Positions 19,369-28,519 of a stretch of 64,000 bases of DNA are shown here, piece by piece; position 1 is the stretch's first letter; each line of letters starts with the position of its first letter. The DNA is taken from positions 35,026 through 99,025 of the forward strand of contig NZ_SNUB01000010.1 in the NCBI RefSeq assembly GCF_004378355.1, written 5' to 3'. Source of the DNA: Psychromonas algicola. Its GTDB lineage: Bacteria > Pseudomonadota > Gammaproteobacteria > Enterobacterales > Psychromonadaceae. A program made the translations under genes and the position numbers. The notes beneath the pieces were generated by a model that saw only the letters and a list, made by a program, of their open reading frames with translations, had not been told where the DNA came from and ran no database searches.

Positions 19369-20428
19369 TTTCCTTACTCGCACTACTGAGCTGTTGCGCT
19401 ATTTGTGCTTGTACTTGTGCGCGCTCTTTTTGAAGCTCTATGCGTAATTCTTCTTCGGTGGGCAGATGCGCTAAATATTTGGCGGCAAAGAGTTGTTTTT
19501 GTTCGCTGAGTATGGAGTATTTAACGACTGCTTCGCTTTTTTCACTGCACAGGACTAAGCCAATGGTGGGGTTGTCGTCTTCACTGATGTATTGATCATC
19601 GTAAAGGCGAATGTAGGTATCCATCTGCCCGATGTCTTGGTGTTTTAGTTTGCCAATTTTTAAGTCAATGAGTAAAAAACATTTGAGTTTAAAATTGTAA
19701 AAAACAAGGTCAATGTAAAAGTCTTCATCGTCAAATCGAATACGTTTTTGGCGTTCAACAAACGCAAACCCTTTGCCTAATTCGAGCAGAAATTGTTGTA
19801 GGTTGTTAATAATGCCCTGCTCTAGTTCATTTTCTTGATAGCTTTTATCTTGCAAGTTTAAAAAATCTAAAATATACGGATCACGTAAATAATCTTGCGC
19901 CGTTTCTGTTAAGGCTTGGGTGTTGATGGCGGCCTCATTTTCGACTGGCGCTTTGTCTTTACTTGAGATTAGTCGTTCATAATAAAGCGTACCTATTTGG
20001 CGCTCTAATGCTCTCACACTCCAATGTTGTTGTGCTGCTTCTTGCATATACCATAGGCGTGCATTGATGTTATCTATTCGAGCGAGCACATTATAATGCG
20101 ACCAACTTAATTCGAGAGACAGTGTCTCTCGTTTTTCAAACGCGAGGTAAAAACGGCGCATATTACGTAAGTTAGTAATATCAAACCCTTTACCAAATTC
20201 TTGAGTGAGCTGGCTAGACAACATTTTTAATTGTGCTTTACCGTATTGAGCGCGGTTTTTACCCTGTTGTTCGTCCTCAACAATTAAGTGACCAATTTGC
20301 CAATAGGCAATGACCATCGCGCTGTTAACTGTTTGTTTAACTTGCGTTCTAGCTTGTTCAATTATTTGTTTAATGTCGTTAAGCATGACTTGCGTGCTTA
20401 TTTCATGAGGTGCTGTTTCATTTGCCAT
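19358..20428 (-). CDS. YhcG-type PD-(D/E)xK nuclease (DUF1016)
   Basis: The 356-residue protein has an N-terminal DUF1016 domain (IIEQARTQVKQTVNSAMVIAYWQIGHLI..., about 12-150, with YWQIGHLIVE) and a C-terminal YhcG nuclease domain with FYIDLVFYNF and LLIDLKIGKL followed by IGQM (about 225-270). The family usually has ELK; here it is DLK. Such genes are often carried in type I restriction loci and have been suggested as recombination nucleases. It lies between hsdM and hsdS, overlapping hsdM by 11 bases. Flanking duplications suggest it was inserted there. Confidence 0.9.
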   Translation of the reverse strand: MANETAPHEISTQVMLNDIKQIIEQARTQVKQTVNSAMVIAYWQIGHLIVEDEQQGKNRAQYGKAQLKMLSSQLTQEFGKGFDITNLRNMRRFYLAFEKRETLSLELSWSHYNVLARIDNINARLWYMQEAAQQHWSVRALERQIGTLYYERLISSKDKAPVENEAAINTQALTETAQDYLRDPYILDFLNLQDKSYQENELEQGIINNLQQFLLELGKGFAFVERQKRIRFDDEDFYIDLVFYNFKLKCFLLIDLKIGKLKHQDIGQMDTYIRLYDDQYISEDDNPTIGLVLCSEKSEAVVKYSILSEQKQLFAAKYLAHLPTEEELRIELQKERAQVQAQIAQQLSSASKENDE

Positions 20429-22037
20429 AACCCAATGCCTCCAAGTTTTTACGGATTGCTTTGTCTAGCTCCGTCGCTTGGTTCATTTGGCTATAAAGGG
20501 TTTGGCTGAGTTCGGTCATTTTAGTTTCAAAGGGAATACCATCGTCAATAAGTTCGGCTGCGCCAACATAACGACCAGGTGTTAACACATAATCGTTGGC
20601 TTTCATATCCGCTAAGGTGGCTGATTTACAGTAACCTGCGATGTCTTGGTATGCGTTGCTTGTTTCTAACTCTTCACCGCGCCAAATATGATAAGTCTCG
20701 GTGATTTTCGCAATATCGTCGTTAGTGAGTTCTTTTAAGGTACGGTTAACCATCGAGCCCATTTCACGCGCATCAATAAATAGCGTTTCACCTTGGCGAT
20801 CACGACGTTTTAATAAGCCTTTCTCGTCGTTGCCCTTTTTGTCTTTACTGATAAACCATAAACACACGGGAATTTGTGTGGTGTAAAACAGTTGCCCCGG
20901 TAAGGCGATCATACAATCTACTAGATCGTTTTCGATAATTTTCTGGCGAATATCCCCTTCACCGCTAGTATTTGAACTCATTGAGCCATTAGCTAATACA
21001 AAACCTGCGGTACCATGTTCGCTGAGTTTGGAAATGATATGCATGATCCACGCATAGTTAGCATTGCCTGTTGGCGGTGTTGGATAACCTTCCCAACGCA
21101 CATCGTCTACTAATTCGTTATCTGCACGCCATTGTTTTTGGTTGAACGGCGGATTAGCCATAATGTAATCGGCTTTTAAATCGGGGTGTTGATCTTTAAA
21201 AAAGCTATCGCCAGCGACATCACCTAAATTGCCTGAAATACCGCGTACGGCTAAATTCATTTTTGCCAGTTTGTAAGTCGTGTTGGTGTATTCCTGACCA
21301 TAAATGGCAATATTTTTTTGGTTACCGTTATGGCTATTCACAAATTTAAGCGATTGCACAAACATACCGCCCGAGCCACAACATGGGTCGTAAATTTTAC
21401 CTTGGAACGGTTCAATCATATCGGCAATCAAGGTAACAATAGATTTTGGCGTGTAGAACTCACCACCGCCTTTACCTTCAGATGCCGCAAATTTACCTAA
21501 GAAGTATTCATAAACGCGTCCGACTATATCTTCTTGACTACGACTGGCACTTTCTTGATTTTCGCTTGTGCCATCATTCGCAATGGTGTCGATATTATTA
21601 ATGGTATCAACGAGCGCAGACAGCTTGCTTGATTCTAACCCTAAGCGAGAAAAGTAGTTATCGGGTAATGCACCAGCTAACGCTTTGTTATTTTTTTCAA
21701 CGGCATGTAACGCAGTATCAATTTTGACAGCAATATCATCTTGCTTTGCATTGCTTTGAATAAATGACCAACGGGCATCTTCAGGTAAATAAAACACATT
21801 ATCCATGGTGTAAAACTCAACCATATCAATGTATTCAGCACCATGTTCAGTAGTAATGGCATTTTTACGCGCTTCAAACTTATCGCTGATAAATTTAAGG
21901 AAAATAAGACTTAATACTATGTGTTTGTATTCTGCTGATTCAACGCTACCACGCAGTTTGTTAGCCGCATCCCAAAGTGATTCTTCAAAACCGATGTTAG
22001 ACTTTTTACTTTCGGTGCTTTTTTTTGCCGTTGCCAT
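20418..22037 (-). CDS. hsdM: Type I restriction-modification DNA methyltransferase subunit M
   Basis: The 539-residue protein methylates adenine at N6. It has the N-terminal HsdM_N helical domain (about 10-150), SAM motif I as DPCCGSGGMF (about 217-226) and catalytic motif IV NPPF (about 295-298). It is the first gene of the operon. The last 20 codons (ELDKAIRKNLEALGYGK) are duplicated 1.1 kb downstream before hsdS. Length is typical for the family. Confidence 0.97.
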   Translation of the reverse strand: MATAKKSTESKKSNIGFEESLWDAANKLRGSVESAEYKHIVLSLIFLKFISDKFEARKNAITTEHGAEYIDMVEFYTMDNVFYLPEDARWSFIQSNAKQDDIAVKIDTALHAVEKNNKALAGALPDNYFSRLGLESSKLSALVDTINNIDTIANDGTSENQESASRSQEDIVGRVYEYFLGKFAASEGKGGGEFYTPKSIVTLIADMIEPFQGKIYDPCCGSGGMFVQSLKFVNSHNGNQKNIAIYGQEYTNTTYKLAKMNLAVRGISGNLGDVAGDSFFKDQHPDLKADYIMANPPFNQKQWRADNELVDDVRWEGYPTPPTGNANYAWIMHIISKLSEHGTAGFVLANGSMSSNTSGEGDIRQKIIENDLVDCMIALPGQLFYTTQIPVCLWFISKDKKGNDEKGLLKRRDRQGETLFIDAREMGSMVNRTLKELTNDDIAKITETYHIWRGEELETSNAYQDIAGYCKSATLADMKANDYVLTPGRYVGAAELIDDGIPFETKMTELSQTLYSQMNQATELDKAIRKNLEALGYGK

Positions 22038-22235
22038 GAAGTTCTCTTATTGATGAAATTGAATAAAATAATAATGTAAGTAACTATATCAAATGATGAT
22101 GATTTTATTGAGTTTAAAATCATTTTTTTACTGATTGTTTTTAATGTGGTCGAAGATAAACGGAGTAGCGAAAAAGCGAAGCTTTATATATGAGCAATGT
22201 GTTCAAGCGACAGCTTTGTTTCTGAACGATCTTTT

Positions 22236-22311
22236 CCGCGAACCTCTGCCCCTCTGGTCCAACTCTTACAAAAAACACTGGAGATGCGCTACCAAGCTGC
22301 GCTAATCATCG
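22236..22311 (-). pseudogene. Degenerate tRNA-Pro copy 1
   Basis: The 5' half (TTAGCGCAGCTTGGTAGCGC) matches the intact tRNA-Pro, but the anticodon stem-loop carries about 20 extra bases with no TGG anticodon and the T-arm is changed. It cannot fold as a normal tRNA. Confidence 0.75.
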
Positions 22312-22361
22312 AGTATTTTTATTTGTATTTTAGAATCAAGGGGCAGAGGTTCTCTAAAACG

Positions 22362-22396
22362 AAAAAATCCGCTTAACTCTAACAGCTAAGCGGATT
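22362..22396 (-). terminator. Duplicated terminator, outer copy
   Basis: AATCCGCTTA (22366-22375) pairs with TAAGCGGATT (22387-22396), followed on the minus strand by six T. It is the tandem copy of the tRNA operon terminator. Confidence 0.75.
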
Positions 22397-22460
22397 ATTC
22401 AAATGTGGTCGGTTATAGACGGAGCGAAAAAGCGACAGCTTTGTGTCTGAACGATCTTTT

Positions 22461-22536
22461 CCGCGAACCTCTGCCCCTCTGGTCCAACTCTTACAAAAAA
22501 CACTGGAGATGCGCTACCAAGCTGCGTTAATCATCG
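22461..22536 (-). pseudogene. Degenerate tRNA-Pro copy 2
   Basis: This copy is nearly identical to copy 1 at an offset of 225 bases, with the same insertion in the anticodon arm and one change in the D-arm side (GCGTTAATC on the plus strand). Confidence 0.75.
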
Positions 22537-22583
22537 AGTATTTTTATTTGTATTTTAGAATCAAGGGGCAGAGGTTCTCTAAA

Positions 22584-22621
22584 ACGAAAAAATCCGCTTA
22601 ACTCTAACAGCTAAGCGGATT
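22584..22621 (-). terminator. Rho-independent terminator of the tRNA operon
   Basis: A perfect 10-bp stem (22591-22600 with 22612-22621) is followed on the minus strand by TTTTTTCGTTTT. It begins 10 bases after the last intact tRNA-Pro. Confidence 0.85.
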
Positions 22622-22630
22622 ATTCAAATG

Positions 22631-22707
<77 letters not shown>

Positions 22708-22742
22708 AGTTGTAATTTACAGTTTACTTCTGTTTGTTTAAA

Positions 22743-22827
22743 TGGTGCGGAAAGAGAGACTTGAACTCTCACATCTTACGATACTAGAACCTAAATCTAG
22801 CGCGTCTACCAATTCCGCCACTTCCGC
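22743..22827 (-). tRNA. tRNA-Leu(TAG)
   Basis: The 85-base class II tRNA begins GCGGAAGTGGCGGAATTGG, with anticodon stem CTAGA/TCTAG around TTTAGGT (anticodon TAG), a long variable arm and an encoded CCA. Confidence 0.96.
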
Positions 22828-22864
22828 AACTACTTAAACAGGTCAAACTTAAGATTTAAAAAGA

Positions 22865-22941
22865 TGGGGCGAATGACGGGGTTTGAACCCGCGACAACCG
22901 GAATCACAATCCGGGGCTCTACCAACTGAGCTACATCCGCC
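22865..22941 (-). tRNA. tRNA-His(GTG)
   Basis: The 77-base cloverleaf has anticodon loop TTGTGAT between CCGGA and TCCGG. G at position -1 pairs with C73, the identity mark of tRNA-His. CCA is encoded. Confidence 0.96.
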
Positions 22942-22958
22942 ACTAAACTTTTTAAAAA

Positions 22959-23035
22959 TGGTACGCCCTACAGGATTCGAACCTGTGGCCTACGGCTTAG
23001 AAGGCCGTTGCTCTATCCAGCTGAGCTAAGGGCGC
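22959..23035 (-). tRNA. tRNA-Arg(TCT)
   Basis: The sequence begins GCGCCCTTAGCTCAGCTGG, with anticodon loop CTTCTAA between ACGGC and GCCGT (anticodon TCT), and encodes CCA. The order Arg-His-Leu-Pro is the conserved gammaproteobacterial operon known in E. coli as argX-hisR-leuT-proM. Confidence 0.96.
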
Positions 23036-23095
23036 AAAAGCAGGATTAATAACTTATAACTATTTGCTGTCTAATTACTAACAACAAATAAAATG

Positions 23096-23172
<77 letters not shown>

Positions 23173-23200
23173 AAATTTTTGTTTGTGCTTTAGGATCAAG

Positions 23201-23270
23201 GGTCAGAACCCTCTGGTCCAACTCTCTTCCAAAACACTGGAGATGCGCTACCAAGCTGCGCTAATCACCG
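23201..23270 (-). pseudogene. Degenerate tRNA-Pro copy 3, at the 5' end of the operon
   Basis: The 5' half and acceptor start CGGTGATTAGCGCAGC are intact. The anticodon arm carries the same kind of insertion as copies 1 and 2, and the T-arm is collapsed into a palindrome (AGGGT-CAGA-ACCCT). Confidence 0.7.
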
Positions 23271-23353
23271 AGCATTTAGTATATAGCACTTTTACTGTGT
23301 TATTTACTAAAATGTTAATAGGCGAAATGTTTAATGCTTATCAACGAGGCGAG

Positions 23354-23382
23354 ATATTACTGAGTTGCTCTGTTATCGTCAA
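23354..23382 (-). promoter_or_regulatory. Probable promoter of the tRNA operon
   Basis: TTGACG (23382-23377) and TAATAT (23359-23354) are 17 bases apart on the minus strand, about 85 bases before degenerate copy 3. A second -10-like TATACT (23283-23278) lies just before that copy. Confidence 0.5.
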
Positions 23383-23562
23383 ACTTTATTTACATATAAT
23401 GTGTTAGCTGCTGAATAATTAGTCGCATTGTCTAATATTACTTCAAGCGATTGGAGTATTTTTGGAATATAACCAGTTTTTAACTCACAATAGATTTATT
23501 ATATAGTACTATGCCCTTTTATTAGAACAGATACTTACCAATTCAAATGGAGCAAATTTTCC

Positions 23563-24525
23563 ATGGCTAACCCAGATAAAAATCAAGATAGTTCTTTTTC
23601 TTTACTTAATATCATCATTATTCTAATTGCTGTTATAACAGTTGGTTATATTGCTTATACTTATTTCAATCCTCAGGTGGATGGAAAAAACACTCGAACA
23701 GATTACTTCGACAACTTACTTGGCGACACGCCTGAAGTTGTCACTCAAGAAGTGCCTGATACAACAACGACTGAGGCGAGCCCCCTTGTTGTCGAAGAAG
23801 ATAAACCTATAACTTTTTTCAATGATCAAAGCACCAATACGGATGTAGCACCAGAAGTCGTTGTAGATGAAAACTCTGAAAAATTAACGCCAGTATTATT
23901 AATTGATACCACTGAAGACATTGAAGATAATGACACTGATGTATTACAAGCTTCTGACCAACGTATCTATTCTACTCTTGCAGAATTTAGCCAACAAACG
24001 GCAGCTGTAAGAGCTTTATTGCATGATGATATGCTTAGAAACACGGTTGTGTTTGTTGAGAACTTTAGTAAAGGTTATTTTATTTCAAAATTTAGCCCTA
24101 TGACGGCACCTGAGAAAAAATTTAGTGCGCGCCGCCAAGGCCGCAACCTGATTATTGATCCTCGTAGTTACCAACGTTATGACGACTATGCTGACTATAT
24201 TTATTCAGTAGATAGTAAAGCGTTTGTTCAATACTACTTAAGCTTAAAACCTTCTATTGATGACTTTTATGCTGAAATAGCTCGCCCCAATACAACTTTT
24301 GATGATGCGCTAGATAAAGCAATTGCAGTCGTAATGGCGACGCCAGTTATCTATAAAGAAATTGAAGTGAACTCCCCTTCTGTTATGTACCTTTATAATG
24401 ATCCAGCATTAGAAAACTTAAATGACGCACAGAAGTTATTGTTAAGAATGGGGCCACAAAATTTAGCAAAAATAAAACATAAGCTAAGAAGTATTCAAGC
24501 TGAGTTGGCGATTGCAAAAAACTAG
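23563..24525 (+). CDS. DUF3014 family membrane-anchored protein
   Basis: The 320-residue protein has one N-terminal transmembrane helix (about 13-33), an acidic Thr/Glu-rich linker to about 125, then a helical C-domain with NTVVFVENFSKGYF, DPRSYQRYDDYADYI and QKLLLRMGP, which match DUF3014 from memory. The function of the family is unknown. It is monocistronic, with a good terminator 26 bases after the stop codon. Confidence 0.85.
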   Translation: MANPDKNQDSSFSLLNIIIILIAVITVGYIAYTYFNPQVDGKNTRTDYFDNLLGDTPEVVTQEVPDTTTTEASPLVVEEDKPITFFNDQSTNTDVAPEVVVDENSEKLTPVLLIDTTEDIEDNDTDVLQASDQRIYSTLAEFSQQTAAVRALLHDDMLRNTVVFVENFSKGYFISKFSPMTAPEKKFSARRQGRNLIIDPRSYQRYDDYADYIYSVDSKAFVQYYLSLKPSIDDFYAEIARPNTTFDDALDKAIAVVMATPVIYKEIEVNSPSVMYLYNDPALENLNDAQKLLLRMGPQNLAKIKHKLRSIQAELAIAKN

Positions 24526-24551
24526 TCCTTTTAATTATCATCCTTCCTATT

Positions 24552-24588
24552 AGCCACTTACCGTTATTAGCAATAAGTGGCTTTTTTT
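24552..24588 (+). terminator. Rho-independent terminator after the DUF3014 gene
   Basis: AGCCACTTA (24552-24560) pairs with TAAGTGGCT (24574-24582), followed by a T-tract. Confidence 0.88.
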
Positions 24589-24674
24589 ACTTTCCAATCA
24601 ATATCTAACTAAAAGCAGTTATTTTAAAATGACTTATACTGATCCTTTTGTTACGTATTTAAGGTTGTCAGAAA

Positions 24675-25301
24675 GTGCATGTAAAGTTAATACCACTGGT
24701 TTTCATATTATTCATAAATACGAACGCGTTAGCGCTTTCACTTGAGTTAGCATTAGGCGAGACCGAACAAGCACCTCTGATTGCTGGAAACAGTGGGGAA
24801 AAAGTCACAGAGAACACATTTACCTTTAAAGCGTCTTATGAGTTTCATCCTACTTGGAATATTGAAACGGCTTATGAATATTATGCACAAGGAGCTGACA
24901 CTTACCTTACCGACTCAGAAGGAATTATTAATGAGGCAGTCACCTCTTCTGCTATTTTTTTAGGGTTAAGGAAAAGCTATATACTCACGGATCGTTTTGC
25001 GGTTAATGTTCGCTTAGGTTATTCCACTTGGAATATTAATTACGATATTGAATTTGAAGATCATGCGGCAGATTTTTCTTACGCAGATAGTGGAAGTACT
25101 TTGTATTGGGGATTAGGCGCAGAATTTTATTTCACTCCACGGTTTTATATCACTGCAGGTTATACTCAATTAACCATGGAAATACGACAGCCAGAGGAAA
25201 GCATTCAAAGTGACAATATAAGTAATTTAGTGTTAAACGTGGACAGTGATAGAGAGAATGAAATTGGCAACCTGTCTTTTGGAATCGGTTATATTTTCTA
25301 A
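24675..25301 (+). CDS. Outer membrane beta-barrel protein
   Basis: The 208-residue protein has a short signal peptide (cleavage near ALA, about residue 20) and alternating amphipathic strands (FTFKASYEF, WNIETAYEYY, FAVNVRLGYS, YWGLGAEFYF, FYITAGYTQL), ending in an aromatic Phe as outer-membrane barrels do. It fits the eight-stranded OmpA/OmpW-like class. The start is GTG with AAGG about 10 bases upstream; no in-frame ATG is available nearby. The ligand is unknown. Confidence 0.8.
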   Translation: MHVKLIPLVFILFINTNALALSLELALGETEQAPLIAGNSGEKVTENTFTFKASYEFHPTWNIETAYEYYAQGADTYLTDSEGIINEAVTSSAIFLGLRKSYILTDRFAVNVRLGYSTWNINYDIEFEDHAADFSYADSGSTLYWGLGAEFYFTPRFYITAGYTQLTMEIRQPEESIQSDNISNLVLNVDSDRENEIGNLSFGIGYIF

Positions 25302-25312
25302 CCTGTTTATTG

Positions 25313-25344
25313 AAAAAAGCCCATTAACATAGCAGTCATGGGCT
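25313..25344. terminator. Bidirectional terminator
   Basis: AGCCCAT (25318-25324) pairs with ATGGGCT (25338-25344). Six A on the left give a T-tract for the minus-strand glucosylglycerate operon; it also lies after the barrel gene. Confidence 0.7.
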
Positions 25345-25366
25345 AATAATTACGCTAAGTAGTTAA

Positions 25367-27139
25367 TTATTCAATAATTCTATTGGTTAGCCATAATGTT
25401 TGATACGGTTTCATCATGATCGTTTCTTGATGCATTTCTAATTCAACACCTTCAATTAATTCAAACCAGTTATCCGTCATCACTAAGTTAAGATCGTTAA
25501 TGGATAATTCCATGTCCTGATCGGTAATATTACTGACACAGAAAATACTTTGTTGTCTATCTTGACTTTGTCTCCAGAAACCGAAGAGTTGTAAACCTAA
25601 ATGAAGCGTAAACTGTGTTGCATTGGGATGAAATGCGGGTTGTTTAATACGTAATTCAAGTAACTCTTTCAAGGATGCTAAAACGATAGCATGGTGATCT
25701 TTTGGTTTACCAAGATGTTTTTGTAGTTCATCGTAATCCCAACGATGACGATTGATAGAGCGATTTTGTTGCGTATTCGCCACCTTGTCATAGTCATTTT
25801 GCGTTCCAAGTAAACTATGAATATAAACACCTGGAATACCTTCTAAACCAAACATAATGGCATGAGCACAAATAAATCGTTGTAATCCTAACTCGTCTTT
25901 TCCGCGTGTTGTCCCCTGCAATGCATCAAACAAGGCAATATTAATTTCATAGGCTTTTTGCTGACCTAATTCAGTATTACGCCATGACACTTTACCGCCG
26001 AAGGTTTGCATTGTTTCAACTAAGGTTGTTAATTCGTAATCGTTTAATAAGCCTTCCGCAGGTCTTAAGCCAATACCATCATGCGAAGCAATAAAGTTAA
26101 AATAAGTGGTGCCGTTTTGTGAAGGAGGCATACTCATTAACCAACGTTTAAGATACAAACAATCTCCGGTTACCAAAGTATTAATTAATAATGGTGGTAA
26201 TGAGAAATTATAAATAGCGTGAGCTTCGTTGGCATTACCTAAATAAGTCAAATTTTGAGAATTAGGAATATTGGTTTCGGTAATGATAATCGCGTCGGAC
26301 TGTGCATGCTCAATAAGGGTTCTTAATAAACGTACTACTTCATGGGTCTCAGGCAAATTAATTGAGCTGCTATTTAGCTTTTTCCAAAGGAAAGCAACGG
26401 CATCAAAACGAAATATTTTTACCCCCATATCCAAGTACAAACGAATAATAGACACAAAGCTTTTTAATACTTCTGGATTTCTAAAATCAAAATCCACCTG
26501 ATCATGACTAAAAGTACACCAAACGTGTTGTTTACCTTTACCGGTTTCAGTTTCTCTCAACAGATCTGACGTTCTTGGTCTTACTACTTCTGATAAATCA
26601 TCTTCTGGTGAAGCGGTATAGAAAAAGTCGTGTCCAGGTCCTTCTCCGCGGATAAAGTTTTCAAACCAAGCACTTCGACTTGAACAATGGTTGATAACAA
26701 GATCTGACATTAAACGACGACTCGATGCGATTTCTTTTATTTCATCCCAACCGCCTAATGACTCATTCACACTTGAATAATCAATAACAGAAAAACCATC
26801 ATCGGAACTGTAAGGGAAAAATGGCAAGATATGTACGCTATTCACACTTTTTTGAAGGTACTGATTCATAAAGTGCTGTAGTGTCACTAATGGTTTTTCA
26901 TCGGCTTTTACAATACTGTCACCATAGGTGATCATTACAACATCTTTTTGTGTCCAATGGTTTTTGTGAGGCGCAGGAGATTGACAACTTTCCTCAATAC
27001 GCATTAATGCTATCAACTCATCACTAAGCAGGTCAGAATTTGTCGATAACTCAACTTCGTTGTAAATGAAGTTGAGTTGCTGCATTACTTTATTTTTTAA
27101 CACTAAAAAATCACTACTTCCGGCATTCAGATCTGTCAT
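25367..27139 (-). CDS. GH13_18 sugar phosphorylase, probable glucosylglycerate phosphorylase
   Basis: The product is about 590 residues. GH13 active-site blocks are visible: FRFDAVAF (nucleophile Asp), IITETNIP (acid/base Glu) and ASHDGIG. It belongs to the sucrose phosphorylase subfamily, which splits glucosides with phosphate to glucose 1-phosphate. Because the next two genes make glucosylglycerate, glucosylglycerate is the best substrate guess; sucrose 6-phosphate or glucosylglycerol are alternatives. ATG 27139 is chosen over a TTG at 27172 for its strong AAGGGGG site. Confidence 0.82.
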   Translation of the reverse strand: MTDLNAGSSDFLVLKNKVMQQLNFIYNEVELSTNSDLLSDELIALMRIEESCQSPAPHKNHWTQKDVVMITYGDSIVKADEKPLVTLQHFMNQYLQKSVNSVHILPFFPYSSDDGFSVIDYSSVNESLGGWDEIKEIASSRRLMSDLVINHCSSRSAWFENFIRGEGPGHDFFYTASPEDDLSEVVRPRTSDLLRETETGKGKQHVWCTFSHDQVDFDFRNPEVLKSFVSIIRLYLDMGVKIFRFDAVAFLWKKLNSSSINLPETHEVVRLLRTLIEHAQSDAIIITETNIPNSQNLTYLGNANEAHAIYNFSLPPLLINTLVTGDCLYLKRWLMSMPPSQNGTTYFNFIASHDGIGLRPAEGLLNDYELTTLVETMQTFGGKVSWRNTELGQQKAYEINIALFDALQGTTRGKDELGLQRFICAHAIMFGLEGIPGVYIHSLLGTQNDYDKVANTQQNRSINRHRWDYDELQKHLGKPKDHHAIVLASLKELLELRIKQPAFHPNATQFTLHLGLQLFGFWRQSQDRQQSIFCVSNITDQDMELSINDLNLVMTDNWFELIEGVELEMHQETIMMKPYQTLWLTNRIIE

Positions 27140-27219
27140 AAGATCCCCCTTTTGATTATTTTTTATCGACAAAATATGACATCAATTAATTGAATTTATT
27201 TACCTCAATGTAAAACCAA

Positions 27220-28449
27220 TTAGCATGACTCGCTGAATTCTTGGTAATCAAGCTCAACCGCTTCTTTTAGTTGTTCTAACACGTCCGGCATTGCACTTAT
27301 TACTCGATTCCATGATGGAATAAAAGGCGTATCCATTGGTTTATCTAAAAAGACTTGCCCTGCAGTCATTACATTTTCAGCAAACATTTCAATGGCTTTT
27401 TCTTCGTTATGAATATCTAAATCTAAACCATTCATTAATGCATCACCACGATACATTTCCAGATAATCTAACGCGATACGGTAGTAAGTTGCTTTTAAAG
27501 TACGGATGCTTTCTGTACTGAAAGTTTCACCTTGAGTTGCTAATTTTCGAATAAAAGCTTTGGTAATATCGATAGACATTTTAGACAAACCACCTTCCGT
27601 GTTATCTAAAGAAAGGTCTTGGTGTTTGTGATCATAAGCATCGGCAATATCAACCTGACAAGTACGGTTGCTTGCATAGTTACGATGCATTTCCGATAAC
27701 ACACCAATTTCTAATCCCCAATCACTAGGAATACGTAAATCGCTTAATACGTCTTTTCTAAAAGAAAATTCGCCCGCTAGTGGGTATAAAAAGCTATCAA
27801 TGAACTCTAAGTATTCATTATGGCCAATGGTTTTTTTCAATGCTTTAACCAAAGGTGTTACTAATAAGCGAGAAACGCGGCCATTGATTTTTCCACCAGC
27901 AACACGTGCATAAAATCCTTTACAGAATTCGTAGTGAAGCATTGGGTTAGCAACAGGATAAATAAGACGCGCTAATAATGAACGGTCATAAGTTACTATG
28001 TCACAGTCGTGTAAAGCGACAGCTTCTGTTTTACCTGATGCTAAGGTGTAACCCATGCAGTACCAAACATTACGGCCTTTCCCTAACTCTTTAGGTGCCA
28101 CGCCTAGCGCTTGTAGTTTTGCATCTAATGCTTTTAATCTTGGACCTTCATTCCATAATACACGATGATGTTGCGGCAGCTTTTTGAAAAATTTTAAAGC
28201 ATGTCGATATTCATCTTCGTTTGCACGATCTAATCCGATAACCACTTCTGTCAAATAAGGCACTTCAGCGAGTTGATCAACAATTGCAGGTAATGCATCG
28301 CCTTGTAGTTCAGAAAAAAGTGACGGTAGAATCAATCCCATTGGTCTTGATTTAGAAAATGAATTAAGTTCAGATTCTAGATTCTCATTGCTACGTTGAC
28401 CTAAATTATGCAAGGTTGTCACTATGCCATTCTGATAAAAATCAGCCAT
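27220..28449 (-). CDS. Glucosyl-3-phosphoglycerate synthase-like glycosyltransferase
   Basis: The 409-residue GT-A protein has GLILPSLFSEL, EVVIGLDRA, the metal-binding DCD in LHDCDIV (about 148-150) and GEFSFRKDVL with PSDWGLEIG, typical of GpgS/MpgS-like GT81 enzymes. They transfer glucose from an NDP-glucose to 3-phosphoglycerate. The adjacent HAD phosphatase would then release glucosylglycerate, a compatible solute. AGGAGA precedes the ATG. It lies between the phosphatase and the phosphorylase genes. Confidence 0.85.
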   Translation of the reverse strand: MADFYQNGIVTTLHNLGQRSNENLESELNSFSKSRPMGLILPSLFSELQGDALPAIVDQLAEVPYLTEVVIGLDRANEDEYRHALKFFKKLPQHHRVLWNEGPRLKALDAKLQALGVAPKELGKGRNVWYCMGYTLASGKTEAVALHDCDIVTYDRSLLARLIYPVANPMLHYEFCKGFYARVAGGKINGRVSRLLVTPLVKALKKTIGHNEYLEFIDSFLYPLAGEFSFRKDVLSDLRIPSDWGLEIGVLSEMHRNYASNRTCQVDIADAYDHKHQDLSLDNTEGGLSKMSIDITKAFIRKLATQGETFSTESIRTLKATYYRIALDYLEMYRGDALMNGLDLDIHNEEKAIEMFAENVMTAGQVFLDKPMDTPFIPSWNRVISAMPDVLEQLKEAVELDYQEFSESC

Positions 28450-28519
28450 GATTTAATCTCCTATTTAACCTAATTTGTTATTAATTTTTGTTATTAATGC
28501 TTACGAATAATGTTTGCAA

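Noticed and set aside
11865..22040. Restriction locus as an integrase-borne island in tRNA-Pro
   Set aside because: tRNA fragments are nearby, but no integrase and no matching repeat at the far (11.7 kb) side were found, so the claim is not supported.
22236..22536. Additional functional tRNA-Pro genes
   Set aside because: The anticodon arms carry about 20 extra bases, no TGG anticodon is placed in a loop and the T-arms are changed.
23183..23407. 74-codon plus-strand ORF upstream of the DUF3014 gene
   Set aside because: It lies across degenerate tRNA-Pro copy 3 and the tRNA promoter on the other strand; no ribosome site and no protein-like composition.
25367..27172. TTG start for the phosphorylase
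   Set aside because: The AAGGGGG site is within the extension and matches ATG 27139.
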